From Azoarcus sp. KH32C (GTDB lineage: Bacteria; Pseudomonadota; Gammaproteobacteria; Burkholderiales; Rhodocyclaceae), in NCBI RefSeq assembly GCF_000349945.1, contig NC_020516.1, positions 3,596,001-3,660,000 on the forward strand: a DNA stretch of 64,000 nucleotides, read 5' to 3'. Position 1 is the first letter of the stretch. Each line of letters starts with the position of its first letter. The notes beneath the pieces were generated by a model. It had not been told where the DNA came from and ran no database searches. It worked only from the letters and a program-made list of their open reading frames with translations. Below, in pieces: positions 6,805-15,221 of this stretch. The position numbers were made by a program, and so were the translations under genes.

Positions 6805-9288
6805 TCAGGTCCGGGAAGGCAGGCGCTGCAGGCGCAACGCGTTGAGAACCACGAGCAGCGAGCTGCCAGCCATTCCGATTCCCGCCATCCACGGGGTGAT
6901 CAGACCGGCCATCGCCAATGGGACGCAAGTGAAGTTATAGGCAAAGGACCACCACAGATTTTGGCGAATGATGCGCAGAGTACGGCGCGCGACATCAATA
7001 CCGTCACCGAGCGCGGCGAGACTCTCGTTGAGGAGCACGATGTCCCCCTGGTTGCGCGCCAACTCCGTCCCCCCGCCCATCGCAATTGAAACGTGCGCCT
7101 GGGCCAATACCGGCGCATCGTTAACTCCGTCGCCGACCATGGCGACCACCAACTCGGGGCGCCGTTGCAAGGCGGCGATGTGATCGCGCTTCCCCTGCGG
7201 CGTCATGCCACCGACCGCATCCGCGAGGCGGAGCTGCCGCCCGACCGCGCTCGCAACCGACGGCGTATCCCCGCTGAGCAACGTCGCGGGAATCATGTCC
7301 GCGGCAAGCTTCGCAATAAGACCGGCTGCTTCGTCACGCGGCTGGTCGTCGAGACGGAAAAGCGCGAGCCACCCATCCTCGTTCGCAAGCGACACGATCG
7401 AGCCACCACGCTGCTCGAGCTCCGCCAACCCGGACGGAACGGCCTGCCCGAGCTTTTCGGCGACGAGATCCGGGCGCCCGATCCAGTATCGCTTCTCGCC
7501 TAGACGCGCCTCGATGCCGAAACCGGTCTGAGCGACAATCGATTCCACGTCGGGCAACGGCAGTCCCTGTGCGGCCCGCGTCAGACCTGCGGCTACCGGA
7601 TGCTCGGAACCTTGCTCGAGCGCGGCAGCGAGCGCCAGCAATTCCTCGTTCGGCGTTCCGGCAATCGACCGAATTTCCTGCAAGACCATCTTTCCCTGCG
7701 TGAGCGTGCCGGTCTTGTCGAAGACAAAGTGATTGGCCCGCGCCAATGTTTCAATCGCGTGCCCACGTGTAACCAGCACACCTCTGCGGGCCATCACATC
7801 CGTAGCAACGGTCAAAGCCGTTGGAGTCGCAAGCGAGAGCGCACACGGGCAGGCCACGACCAGCACCGAAACGAAGACCCAAAGAGCACGTCCCGGATCG
7901 ATGAAGTGCCAGGCAATCCCCGTGGCGGCAGCAAGCACGAGCAGAACAACGATGAACGTCGCGGCAAAGCGGTCGGACTGTTGGGCCATCCGCGGTTTTT
8001 CCCCCGCGGCACGCTCCATCAGACGCCGAATTGCAGCGAGCCGCGTCGAATCCCCGACCTGCTCGACACGAATCGCCAGCGGACTCGACACGTTGATGCT
8101 CCCGCCGGTGACAGGACTTCCGGGCACCTTTGCGACAGGAAGACTTTCCCCGGTCAGCAGCGCTTCGTTCGCCTCACTGCGCCCGTCGATCACGATGCCG
8201 TCTGCCGGCACAACCTCACCAGGTCGCACCCTGAGCACATCCCCGGGTATCACTTGCGATGCCGGAACGCGCTCGCTTTCCAACTGCGGCCACGAATACA
8301 GGCGTTCGACGAAAGCGGGCAGCACCTTCCCCAACTCCTCGACGCCGCGCACGGCCTTTTGCCTGGCGACCATTTCCAGATATCGGCCACACAACAAGAA
8401 GAACACGAACATTGCGACTGAATCGAAATACACCTCGCCTGAGCCGCTCAATGTCGCCCAAACGCTCGCGCCAAAAGCGCTCCCGACCCCCAAGGCAACC
8501 GGCACATCCATGCCGAGATGACGCAGACGGATATCGCGCAACGCGCGCTGGAAAAACGGCGCAGCCGAGTACAGCACGACGGGCAAGGTCAGCAGCAGAC
8601 TGGACCAGCGCATCAGCGCCTCGATACCGGCCGTCATCTCCCCCTCGCGAGCAAGATAGGCAGGGAAGGCGTACATCATCACCTGCATCATTCCGAAACC
8701 GGCGACGAACAGCCGCCAAAGCATCGAGCGGCGCTCCCGGTGCGCGATCTGCTCCGACCGCTCAGCGTCGTATGGATAGGCCCGATAGCCTATCGCCTGT
8801 ATGGCCGCGAGAATGCCGGACAGTTTGATCTGCCGCTCGTCCCAACGGACACGCGCACGCCGCGTCGCATAATTGATTTCGACCAGCGACACGCCCGGCT
8901 GGCGGGCCACATGCTGCTCGTTGAGCCAGACGCACGCGGCGCAGGTAATCCCCTCGAGGATCAACGATGCTTCGCGCTCGTTCTCGCCGATCGGTTGGAC
9001 GAAGCCCTTCTGGAAATCCGGATGATCGAACAGACCGAGTTCTTGCAGGGCTTCCGGCAGTGCTTCTTTCCGAGGCTCGGGCATCGCATCCCGATGACGG
9101 TAATAGTCGACCAGACCATTCCCGACAATGGCCCGTGCAACGGCCTCGCACCCGGCACAGCACATATGGCGGTCGGCGCCGTCGATCGCAACATGATGAT
9201 CCGACTGCGCCGGAACCGGCAGGCCACAGTGGTAGCACTCTTCACCGGAATCGGAAGCAGGATGGGTGACGGCGGGGGAAGAAGTCAT
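6805..9288 (-). CDS. ccoI: Copper-translocating P1B-type ATPase CcoI (FixI) for cbb3 oxidase
   Basis: This 827-residue ATPase exports copper across the inner membrane for CuB insertion into CcoN. The N-terminus has a Cys-rich metal-binding extension (CYHCG and CCAGCE, about residues 18-48), typical of the FixI group. A heavy-metal-associated domain with CAAC at 116-119 follows, then membrane helices. Later motifs are TGES, the intramembrane CPC site (CPCALSLATP), the phosphorylation loop DKTGTLT and the hinge GDGVNDAP. All catalytic motifs are intact. It is followed directly by ccoS, and the pair lies upstream of ccoNOQP. Confidence 0.97.
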   Translation of the reverse strand: MTSSPAVTHPASDSGEECYHCGLPVPAQSDHHVAIDGADRHMCCAGCEAVARAIVGNGLVDYYRHRDAMPEPRKEALPEALQELGLFDHPDFQKGFVQPIGENEREASLILEGITCAACVWLNEQHVARQPGVSLVEINYATRRARVRWDERQIKLSGILAAIQAIGYRAYPYDAERSEQIAHRERRSMLWRLFVAGFGMMQVMMYAFPAYLAREGEMTAGIEALMRWSSLLLTLPVVLYSAAPFFQRALRDIRLRHLGMDVPVALGVGSAFGASVWATLSGSGEVYFDSVAMFVFFLLCGRYLEMVARQKAVRGVEELGKVLPAFVERLYSWPQLESERVPASQVIPGDVLRVRPGEVVPADGIVIDGRSEANEALLTGESLPVAKVPGSPVTGGSINVSSPLAIRVEQVGDSTRLAAIRRLMERAAGEKPRMAQQSDRFAATFIVVLLVLAAATGIAWHFIDPGRALWVFVSVLVVACPCALSLATPTALTVATDVMARRGVLVTRGHAIETLARANHFVFDKTGTLTQGKMVLQEIRSIAGTPNEELLALAAALEQGSEHPVAAGLTRAAQGLPLPDVESIVAQTGFGIEARLGEKRYWIGRPDLVAEKLGQAVPSGLAELEQRGGSIVSLANEDGWLALFRLDDQPRDEAAGLIAKLAADMIPATLLSGDTPSVASAVGRQLRLADAVGGMTPQGKRDHIAALQRRPELVVAMVGDGVNDAPVLAQAHVSIAMGGGTELARNQGDIVLLNESLAALGDGIDVARRTLRIIRQNLWWSFAYNFTCVPLAMAGLITPWMAGIGMAGSSLLVVLNALRLQRLPSRT

Positions 9289-9435
9289 TCGGGCAGCAGG
9301 ACCGGCGAAAGCGCACTTTTAACACACTTCCCGGACCCCGCCTACTGCGGCGCAGCATGGTCACGACAAAACGGAAACGGGGCACGACCGTCACGATCGC
9401 ACCCCGTCCGAAAAACCAATGACGAAGCCTTCTGC

Positions 9436-10203
9436 TTACTTTGCAGTCATCCGGATAGCGCCATCCAGTCGAATCGTCTCTCCGTTCAGGTAGGCGTTTT
9501 CGATGATATGGCGAACCAACGCTGCGTATTCGGCCGGACGGCCCATGCGGGACGGGAACGGCACCGTCTTCCCGAGCGAATCCTGCACCTCCTGGGGCAT
9601 GCCCATCAACATCGGAGTCTCCATGATTCCTGGAGCAATCGTCATCACACGAACGCCGAAGCGCGCCATCTCGCGCGCAACGGGCAAAGTCAGCCCGACG
9701 ATACCTGCCTTCGACGCTGCGTAAGCAGCTTGGCCGATCTGCCCATCGTAAGCAGCGACCGACGCGGTATTGACGATCACGCCCCGCTCGCCCTCCTCGT
9801 TCGGCGTCGCCTTGGTCATCACATCTGCCGCGAGACGCAACATGTTGAAGCTGCCGACCAGGTTTACGCTCACCGTACGCGCAAACGACTCGAGCCGGTG
9901 CGGCCCTTCGCGCCCGACAACCTTTTCGGCCGGCGCAATCCCTGCGCAATTGACGAGACCGTTCAGCCCACCAAAACCGGATACAGCACGATCAATCGCC
10001 GCCTTTGCGCTTTCTTCGTTCGTAACGTCCGTCGCGACGAACGCCGCGGCCGGCCCGAGTTCTGCAGCGAGAGTCTCGCCAGCCTCCCGATTGACGTCCG
10101 CGAGAACGACCTTTGCACCACCGGCCACCAGCATTCGGGCCGTCGCAGCGCCCAGCCCGGAACCACCGCCCGTCACCACAAATACACTGTTTTCGATCTT
10201 CAT
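9436..10203 (-). CDS. Short-chain dehydrogenase, 3-hydroxyacyl-CoA dehydrogenase type II-like
   Basis: This 255-residue classical SDR has the NAD-binding motif TGGGSGLG near the N-terminus, a catalytic serine (VNTASVAAY) and the YxxxK motif in YAASK. Its sequence style, including APGIMETPM and NLVGSFNMLRL, resembles the HSD17B10/FabG-like 3-hydroxyacyl-CoA dehydrogenases that act in beta-oxidation or aromatic degradation. The start at 10203 is preceded by GGAGAG; an ATG at 10230 would add nine residues. It stands alone between ccoI and the Nudix gene, so the substrate cannot be deduced from context. Confidence 0.88.
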   Translation of the reverse strand: MKIENSVFVVTGGGSGLGAATARMLVAGGAKVVLADVNREAGETLAAELGPAAAFVATDVTNEESAKAAIDRAVSGFGGLNGLVNCAGIAPAEKVVGREGPHRLESFARTVSVNLVGSFNMLRLAADVMTKATPNEEGERGVIVNTASVAAYDGQIGQAAYAASKAGIVGLTLPVAREMARFGVRVMTIAPGIMETPMLMGMPQEVQDSLGKTVPFPSRMGRPAEYAALVRHIIENAYLNGETIRLDGAIRMTAK

Positions 10204-10329
10204 TCGGAACTCTCCGTCGCTACCGTCCATACGCGGTCGTACGGGACGAAAATTAGCGACAGTTTACGTCAACGTCAACTACCCGAGGGCAACGTTCGCA
10301 CGACGAGCAACTCTGGACGACTTGCTCAC

Positions 10330-10935
10330 TCACTTGTGGACGAGGTAACGATAAAGGGACACCAACATCCCGGCCGTCGCCCCCCAAATGAAGTGGCCTG
10401 CGTATGGCATCGCATAGTACTGCCGCATCCGTCCCTGATATTCCCGGCTATGTCGTTGATGGTTTGCGGGATCCAGAAAGTATGAAAGCGGCACTTCGAA
10501 CGCCTCAGCCACCTCGAACGTGTCGAGCTTCAGCTCAAATGGTGGATGGACAAGACCGACCACGGGCGTGATGCGGAACCCGGTGCCGGTGACATACTCC
10601 GGCAACTCCCCAAGCAATTCGACCTTGTCCGGAGGGAGTCCGATTTCCTCTTCGGTCTCCCGGAGCGCGGTCATTACCGAGGAGACATCCGTCTCTTCAA
10701 CACGGCCGCCGGGAAAGCTAATCTGCCCGGGGTGGTGATGGAGGTGGTCCGTGCGACGGGTCAGAAGAACCGTAACGTCGCCCAACCGCGCAACGAGCGG
10801 CACGAGGACGGCGGCCGGCCGCAGCCCAACATGTTGTGCGTCGTCCTCCCGCACCGGATCGATCTCCGGGTCAGTCAGGAAACGCCGTCGGATCCAGTCC
10901 GCATCGCACCTCGCACCATCGTCCCGCTCAGCCAC
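10330..10935 (-). CDS. CoA pyrophosphohydrolase-type Nudix hydrolase
   Basis: This 201-residue protein belongs to the NudL/YeaB-like CoA pyrophosphatase group. The Nudix box is GGRVEETDVSSVMTALRE followed by TEEEIGL, preceded by the strand pattern VTVLLTRRTDHLHHHPGQI typical of CoA diphosphatases. Members split CoA and its derivatives to 3',5'-ADP and phosphopantetheine. It lies ten bases after the retropepsin-like gene on the same strand, so the two may be co-transcribed. The exact substrate is inferred from family resemblance. Confidence 0.88.
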   Translation of the reverse strand: MAERDDGARCDADWIRRRFLTDPEIDPVREDDAQHVGLRPAAVLVPLVARLGDVTVLLTRRTDHLHHHPGQISFPGGRVEETDVSSVMTALRETEEEIGLPPDKVELLGELPEYVTGTGFRITPVVGLVHPPFELKLDTFEVAEAFEVPLSYFLDPANHQRHSREYQGRMRQYYAMPYAGHFIWGATAGMLVSLYRYLVHK

Positions 10936-10944
10936 GCGTCCTCC

Positions 10945-11640
10945 TCAAAACCGCTTGCGGAGCACGAGACGATCACCTTCGCGCTGTATGTCCATACGCT
11001 TCAGAAAACTCATACCCAGCAATACGTAAGGAAGCTCACCTTCGTGAACAAGTCCCTCGACTCCATTTGCAACGATCGAGCCTACTCGCACAGTATCAAG
11101 ACGCACTAGCCATACCCGGACCGGTCCATTTGCCGTTTCCGTCATTGCTAGCTTTCCTCGTCGGTAGTCGATGCCCGCCCTGGCAGCGTCGGATCGGCCT
11201 ATCGAAACCATCGTCGCCCCAGTATCCACGATGAACCTCACCATCGCCCCGTTGACGCTCCCGCTGGCAATATGGTGGCCACTCGAATCAGCGACTAACG
11301 TTACTCCGCCGTCCCGCCCCTCTTCTTCTCCGGCCGATTTTTCGAGCTTCAACGGCCCCACACCCAAGGCCAACCTCTGCCGGCGCCCGTCGACATCAAC
11401 CACGGCAGCCCCGCTTCCAACTTCAACCAAACGCACGCCACCGGCCGTTCGCTCGCCGACCGCCAGCGTTAGCGGCGCCCTCCCGTCGATTACCAGAACG
11501 GCCTTATTGCCAAACACCCCCACGAGCTCCGTCGTCGTCGCCGACGAACTATCGCCAACAAGAGCAAGAAACCATCCCACAAGTACGATCCGCCTTCGCA
11601 GCAAAGGGATCACTCCTTCTGCATTCCCGCCAGTCGCCAC
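10945..11640 (-). CDS. Retropepsin-like aspartic protease with signal sequence
   Basis: This 231-residue protein has a hydrophobic N-terminus (about residues 15-33), suggesting export or membrane anchoring. The C-terminal retropepsin-like domain carries the catalytic DTGA motif in FIVDTGATMVSIG, followed by the second-half strand YVLLGMSFLKRM. This matches the clan AA aspartic protease family found in proteobacteria (TIGR02281 type). The middle region is a small beta domain. Substrates are unknown. It is divergent from the FimT-type pseudopilin gene starting at 11753. Confidence 0.85.
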   Translation of the reverse strand: MATGGNAEGVIPLLRRRIVLVGWFLALVGDSSSATTTELVGVFGNKAVLVIDGRAPLTLAVGERTAGGVRLVEVGSGAAVVDVDGRRQRLALGVGPLKLEKSAGEEEGRDGGVTLVADSSGHHIASGSVNGAMVRFIVDTGATMVSIGRSDAARAGIDYRRGKLAMTETANGPVRVWLVRLDTVRVGSIVANGVEGLVHEGELPYVLLGMSFLKRMDIQREGDRLVLRKRF

Positions 11641-11752
11641 ATCAAGCTCTCCCCCCGATCCAAAGCTTACGGCGCCCCGGCACCTTCGTCCACTCTACCG
11701 TGGGCCGACGAGATACAATCGAACAACCCAATGTCCTATTTATTCATCATAC

Positions 11753-12307
11753 ATGAGCCACCTCACCGTCCAGCGCGGAGCGACCTTGGTCGAGTTAATG
11801 AGCGCCGCCACCATCACGGCTACACTCATTGCTCTCGCCATGCCGGAGCTCTCAGCAGCCATCGAGTCTCGGCGGGTTGCCGGGGCAGCAGAACAAGTGC
11901 GCCTTTTCCTCCAGTTCGTCCGAAGCGAGGCAATCACACGCATGACTCCAATAGTCGTGACGTATGCGATGAACGAGAGCACCAACTGGTATGTCGGAGC
12001 GAACGAGAACTCACAGTGTGACCCCTCCATAAGCGCCGACGCTCCAAACGCATGCTCACTGTCCTCAGAGACCGGCGCCGCCCTTCTTGTCATTCAAGGT
12101 ACGCAATACCCCAACATTTCCGCAATCGCCGACCGACCCACCACCACCTTCGATCCGGTTCTCGGTACAGCCGGCGGCTCGAATGCAACAATTACGTTCT
12201 CGGGCCGCAACGGCAAAGAAGCAAGGGTCATTGTGAGTAATATTGGAAGAATCAGAACTTGCTCCCCCGCGGGAGCCGCACACGTAACCAATTTTTCGAC
12301 CTGTTGA
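11753..12307 (+). CDS. fimT: FimT/GspH-type minor pseudopilin with GRxR motif
   Basis: This 184-residue type IV pseudopilin starts at the ATG at 11753. The prepilin signature is GATLVELMSAATITATLIALAMP, given here as a short leader ending in Gly, then ATLVE. A GspH-like globular domain follows with two Cys pairs. Near the C-terminus NIGRIRTCSP contains a GRxR motif, which was reported as the DNA-binding element of Legionella FimT in natural transformation. It faces the sensor kinase gene tail to tail, eight bases away, and is separated from the other minor pilin genes by that kinase. Confidence 0.85.
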   Translation: MSHLTVQRGATLVELMSAATITATLIALAMPELSAAIESRRVAGAAEQVRLFLQFVRSEAITRMTPIVVTYAMNESTNWYVGANENSQCDPSISADAPNACSLSSETGAALLVIQGTQYPNISAIADRPTTTFDPVLGTAGGSNATITFSGRNGKEARVIVSNIGRIRTCSPAGAAHVTNFSTC

Positions 12308-12315
12308 GAAAACCC

Positions 12316-13374
12316 CTATTCGAATGTCGCTTTCCTGAAGCTTCCCCTTTGGATGGGGATTCGCATTCGAACCAGAAACTTGCCTTTATCGACCTCCGTC
12401 GTCAGGGATCCTGCCACATCAAATTGGAGATTCAATCGTTCTCTGATATTTTCAAGCGCGATCCTATTGCCGGACGGCGGCATACTTCCGACGTCTGGCA
12501 CGCTATTACTGACCTCGATCGTCAAATCTTTACCATCGGCCGCAATTACGACCGCCACCTCCGCTCCGGAAGAAAACGGTTCAACTCCATACCGAACGGC
12601 ATTTTCGAGCAGAGGTTGAAGGATCAAGAGAGGGACGTATTCTTGCCGAAGAATAAGATCATCACAACGATCCTCCCACAGGACCCGAAGCCGCTCCCCC
12701 AACCTAAGCTGCTCGATATCCAGGTAGCACTTAGCAAGACGAACTTCGTCCGCGAGCACTACAAGCCTCCCTGTTTCAGACAGCAAGGCACGAAAGAGAT
12801 CCGCCATGTCAAGCAAGACGCGCTCTGCAAGCTGCGGTTCCTGGCGCGCGAGTGACGCCGCAGTATTCAGCGAATTGAAGAGAAAATGTGGGCGAATCCT
12901 TGCCTGCAAGGCGGCAAGTTTGGCTTCCGCCAACACGGGCGACAATGCACGTTGTCGCCAGCTGAAATAGCGAAGAAGTAACGCCGCCATTACGGCTGCA
13001 ACAACGGCTGCCCGCACCGCTCCCTGCGAAAACACCAAGGCACCCCAAAGCCCCGCGGCTACCTGCAAAGCTGCCGCCACGGCACCGGACATGACAATCA
13101 CGAAACATACACCTTGCCGATAACCAATTCCCTGCAACAGGGGTGAAGCTAGGTACAGAACAAGGACTATACAAAGGAGCGACGCTTCGAACACTAGGCC
13201 ATATTCGCCCGGTCGTAGAAGGGCTAGAAAGCCGTCCGGTGCGTAACTGATCAAAGCAATCAGGCTTGCAAACTCCGAAAGCACAAGCACCCGCAACAGA
13301 ACGGCGGGATTCCGAAAATCCGGCACTTTCAAGTCATCTCCCGGGCGCTTGCCCGCACCAGGCAGTTCAGTCAT
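12316..13374 (-). CDS. LytS/AlgZ-type sensor histidine kinase
   Basis: This 352-residue membrane kinase has four to six hydrophobic segments in residues 25-150. A His_kinase domain of the LytS type follows, with the H-box ARIRPHFLFNSLN, the N-box LLENAVRYGVEP and a C-terminal G-box near GNRIALENIRERL. The start at 13374 has GGGAGG upstream. Family members such as AlgZ/FimS pair with LytTR response regulators such as AlgR and control pili or exopolysaccharide. No such regulator lies in the window, so the partner is elsewhere. It is divergent from pilE. Confidence 0.9.
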   Translation of the reverse strand: MTELPGAGKRPGDDLKVPDFRNPAVLLRVLVLSEFASLIALISYAPDGFLALLRPGEYGLVFEASLLCIVLVLYLASPLLQGIGYRQGVCFVIVMSGAVAAALQVAAGLWGALVFSQGAVRAAVVAAVMAALLLRYFSWRQRALSPVLAEAKLAALQARIRPHFLFNSLNTAASLARQEPQLAERVLLDMADLFRALLSETGRLVVLADEVRLAKCYLDIEQLRLGERLRVLWEDRCDDLILRQEYVPLLILQPLLENAVRYGVEPFSSGAEVAVVIAADGKDLTIEVSNSVPDVGSMPPSGNRIALENIRERLNLQFDVAGSLTTEVDKGKFLVRMRIPIQRGSFRKATFE

Positions 13375-13560
13375 CCCGCCTCCCAAGCTCTCGCCTCTGC
13401 CACACGTATAGGCACCTGCCGGCCATCGCACTAGGCAAACCACTCGTCCCCTGGACCTCGCCTAGAAGAGGCGGGCAACGGAGAATCACATCGAACCGAT
13501 CTTCAAATTTCACGCCCAACGTCCACATGCGGGCAAGCTGCTCGCTCCGGAGAAACAGAG

Positions 13561-13977
13561 ATGAAAACCAAGCAATCCGGTTTCACGTTGATCGAACTGA
13601 TGATTGCCATGGTCGTCGTAGCAATCCTCGCTGCAGTGGCGATCCCTTCCTATATGGACTCGATCCGGAAATCCCGGCGCGCCGACGCGACCACGTCGCT
13701 CACGAAGTTGCAGCTCGCTCAAGAAACATGGCGCCTCAACCACAGCACGTACACCGGGACGCTTTCAGACCTCGGTCTAACCTCAACATCCAGTGATGGA
13801 TACTACACGATCGGAATTACGTCCGGCACGGCGAGCGCTACCGGCTATACCGCTACCGCCGCCGCCGTCAGCGGAAAGTCGCAGGCCAACGATAGTGGCT
13901 GTACCACCATCACGCTGACTGTCTCGAGCGGCGGCAATACTATCAGCAACACTCCTGCAACATGCTGGAGTAAATAG
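13561..13977 (+). CDS. pilE: Type IV pilin, PilE-like
   Basis: This 138-residue prepilin has the leader MKTKQSG, then FTLIELMIAMVVVAILAAVA, the classic cleavage site and hydrophobic helix with Glu5. The globular domain ends in a Cys-bounded D-region (GCTTITL to TCWSK). GGAG lies upstream of the ATG. It is the first gene of the minor pilin operon, so it is more likely a minor PilE/ComP-like pilin than the major subunit, which is usually encoded elsewhere. FimT begins one base after its stop. Confidence 0.92.
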   Translation: MKTKQSGFTLIELMIAMVVVAILAAVAIPSYMDSIRKSRRADATTSLTKLQLAQETWRLNHSTYTGTLSDLGLTSTSSDGYYTIGITSGTASATGYTATAAAVSGKSQANDSGCTTITLTVSSGGNTISNTPATCWSK

Positions 13978-13978
13978 C

Positions 13979-14500
13979 ATGATTTCGAGAACAAGGCTCC
14001 GCGGCGTAACGCTGATTGAACTACTCACGGCAATTGCGATAATGGCGGTTCTAGTAACGATGGCCGCCCCCTCACTAAATAATTTCATCCTAAAATCTCG
14101 ACTAAAGGGTGCCGGCGAAGCACTTCATTCTGATCTTGTCTATGCGCGCACCGAAGCTGTGACGCGCAACCAGACGATCACCGTGTCATTCTCGACCGGA
14201 ACCGACTGGTGCTACGGGATCAGTACGGGCGGAACCTGCAATTGTGCAACGGCCGGGTCGTGCTCGATTAAAGCCGTGTCCGGGACGTCCTACACAGGTA
14301 CTACCCTTGCAACAAGTTTCACCGCGCTGACATTCGACGGGGTTCAGGGGACGATTGGCGGGGCTGGAGGGACCGTTGGAACGGATACCGTACTCATTCA
14401 GAACTCCATCGGGCAGGCAGGTGTCCGCCCTGCCATGGTTTCCCTCAAACTCTGCTCCCCATCAAGCTATACAGCAGTTACGGGGTATCCATCATGCTGA
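13979..14500 (+). CDS. FimT/GspH-type minor pseudopilin
   Basis: This 173-residue protein has a prepilin leader ending RLRG, then VTLIELLTAIAIMAVLVTMA, followed by a GspH-like domain with several Cys residues (CYGIS, CNCATAGSC, LCSPSS). It is the second FimT-type protein in the window. Unlike the one at 11753-12307, I see no GRxR motif in its C-terminal region. It probably primes pilus assembly with PilV, PilW and PilX. The stop overlaps the pilW start by seven bases. Confidence 0.88.
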   Translation: MISRTRLRGVTLIELLTAIAIMAVLVTMAAPSLNNFILKSRLKGAGEALHSDLVYARTEAVTRNQTITVSFSTGTDWCYGISTGGTCNCATAGSCSIKAVSGTSYTGTTLATSFTALTFDGVQGTIGGAGGTVGTDTVLIQNSIGQAGVRPAMVSLKLCSPSSYTAVTGYPSC

Positions 14501-15213
14501 ATCCCTCGAAGGCGACTCAGAGAGGTTTCTCTCTCATAGAACTGATGGTCGGCATCACGGTTGGACTCTTCGTCATGGCAGCGGTCGGAAGCTTTTTTGT
14601 CGACTATCTTTCGAGCAACCGGCAAATGATTCAGATCGCGAGACTCGATCAGGAGCTGCGTGCCGCTACCGATATATTGGTCCGTGACCTGAAGCGCGCA
14701 GGATACAAGCAGGATATCCATATGGATATCCTGAACTTAAGCCAGTCATCGACGTCGCGCGCCGCCACGATGCCAATTCTCGATAGCGGCGAAACGGTCA
14801 TTACCGGCTCGCAACTCGAATTCTGGTACGACGAAAATTCCGACAATACATTGAATACCGCCTCCAACACTGAGGAACATGGTTACCGGGTCAGCGGAAA
14901 CGCACTTCAACGGTACGCAGGCAACAGCGGATGGCAAAACGTTACGGACCCGAGCGTCATCCAGATTTCCGGCTTGACTATAACCCGCACGTATCACTGC
15001 ATTGACATCGACGGAAGCACCGGTCCCGCTACTTGCGCGGGCACTCCGATCGCACCTTCCGCGAGCGACGACGGCGCTTATTTCGTAACCGAAATTCGGT
15101 TAGCCCTGACCGGCTCGCTTCCGAGTACGGCGATCACTCGTACCCTCAACGAACGGGTCCGCATACGTGCTGACATCTATCGAGACGGTCCGGGCGGAAG
15201 TTCAACTTATTGA
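14494..15213 (+). CDS. pilW: Type IV pilus minor pilin PilW
   Basis: This 239-residue prepilin has the leader ending ATQRG, then FSLIELMVGITVGLFVMAAV, and the family pattern LRAATDILVRDLKRAGY seen in PilW. The rest is a beta-rich domain with a short Cys loop (YHCIDIDGSTGPATC). PilW forms part of the minor-pilin priming complex at the pilus tip. It overlaps the upstream fimT-type gene by seven bases and is followed by pilX within nine bases. Confidence 0.92.
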   Translation: MLNPSKATQRGFSLIELMVGITVGLFVMAAVGSFFVDYLSSNRQMIQIARLDQELRAATDILVRDLKRAGYKQDIHMDILNLSQSSTSRAATMPILDSGETVITGSQLEFWYDENSDNTLNTASNTEEHGYRVSGNALQRYAGNSGWQNVTDPSVIQISGLTITRTYHCIDIDGSTGPATCAGTPIAPSASDDGAYFVTEIRLALTGSLPSTAITRTLNERVRIRADIYRDGPGGSSTY

Positions 15214-15221
15214 GGCCAGTC

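Noticed and set aside
8518..10485. 655-codon plus-strand frame opposite ccoI and the dehydrogenase
   Set aside because: It spans two well-supported minus-strand genes and shows no protein family features.
12259..12855. 198-codon plus-strand frame across the sensor kinase gene
   Set aside because: It is antisense to the conserved kinase and ATPase domains, whose motifs explain this stretch.
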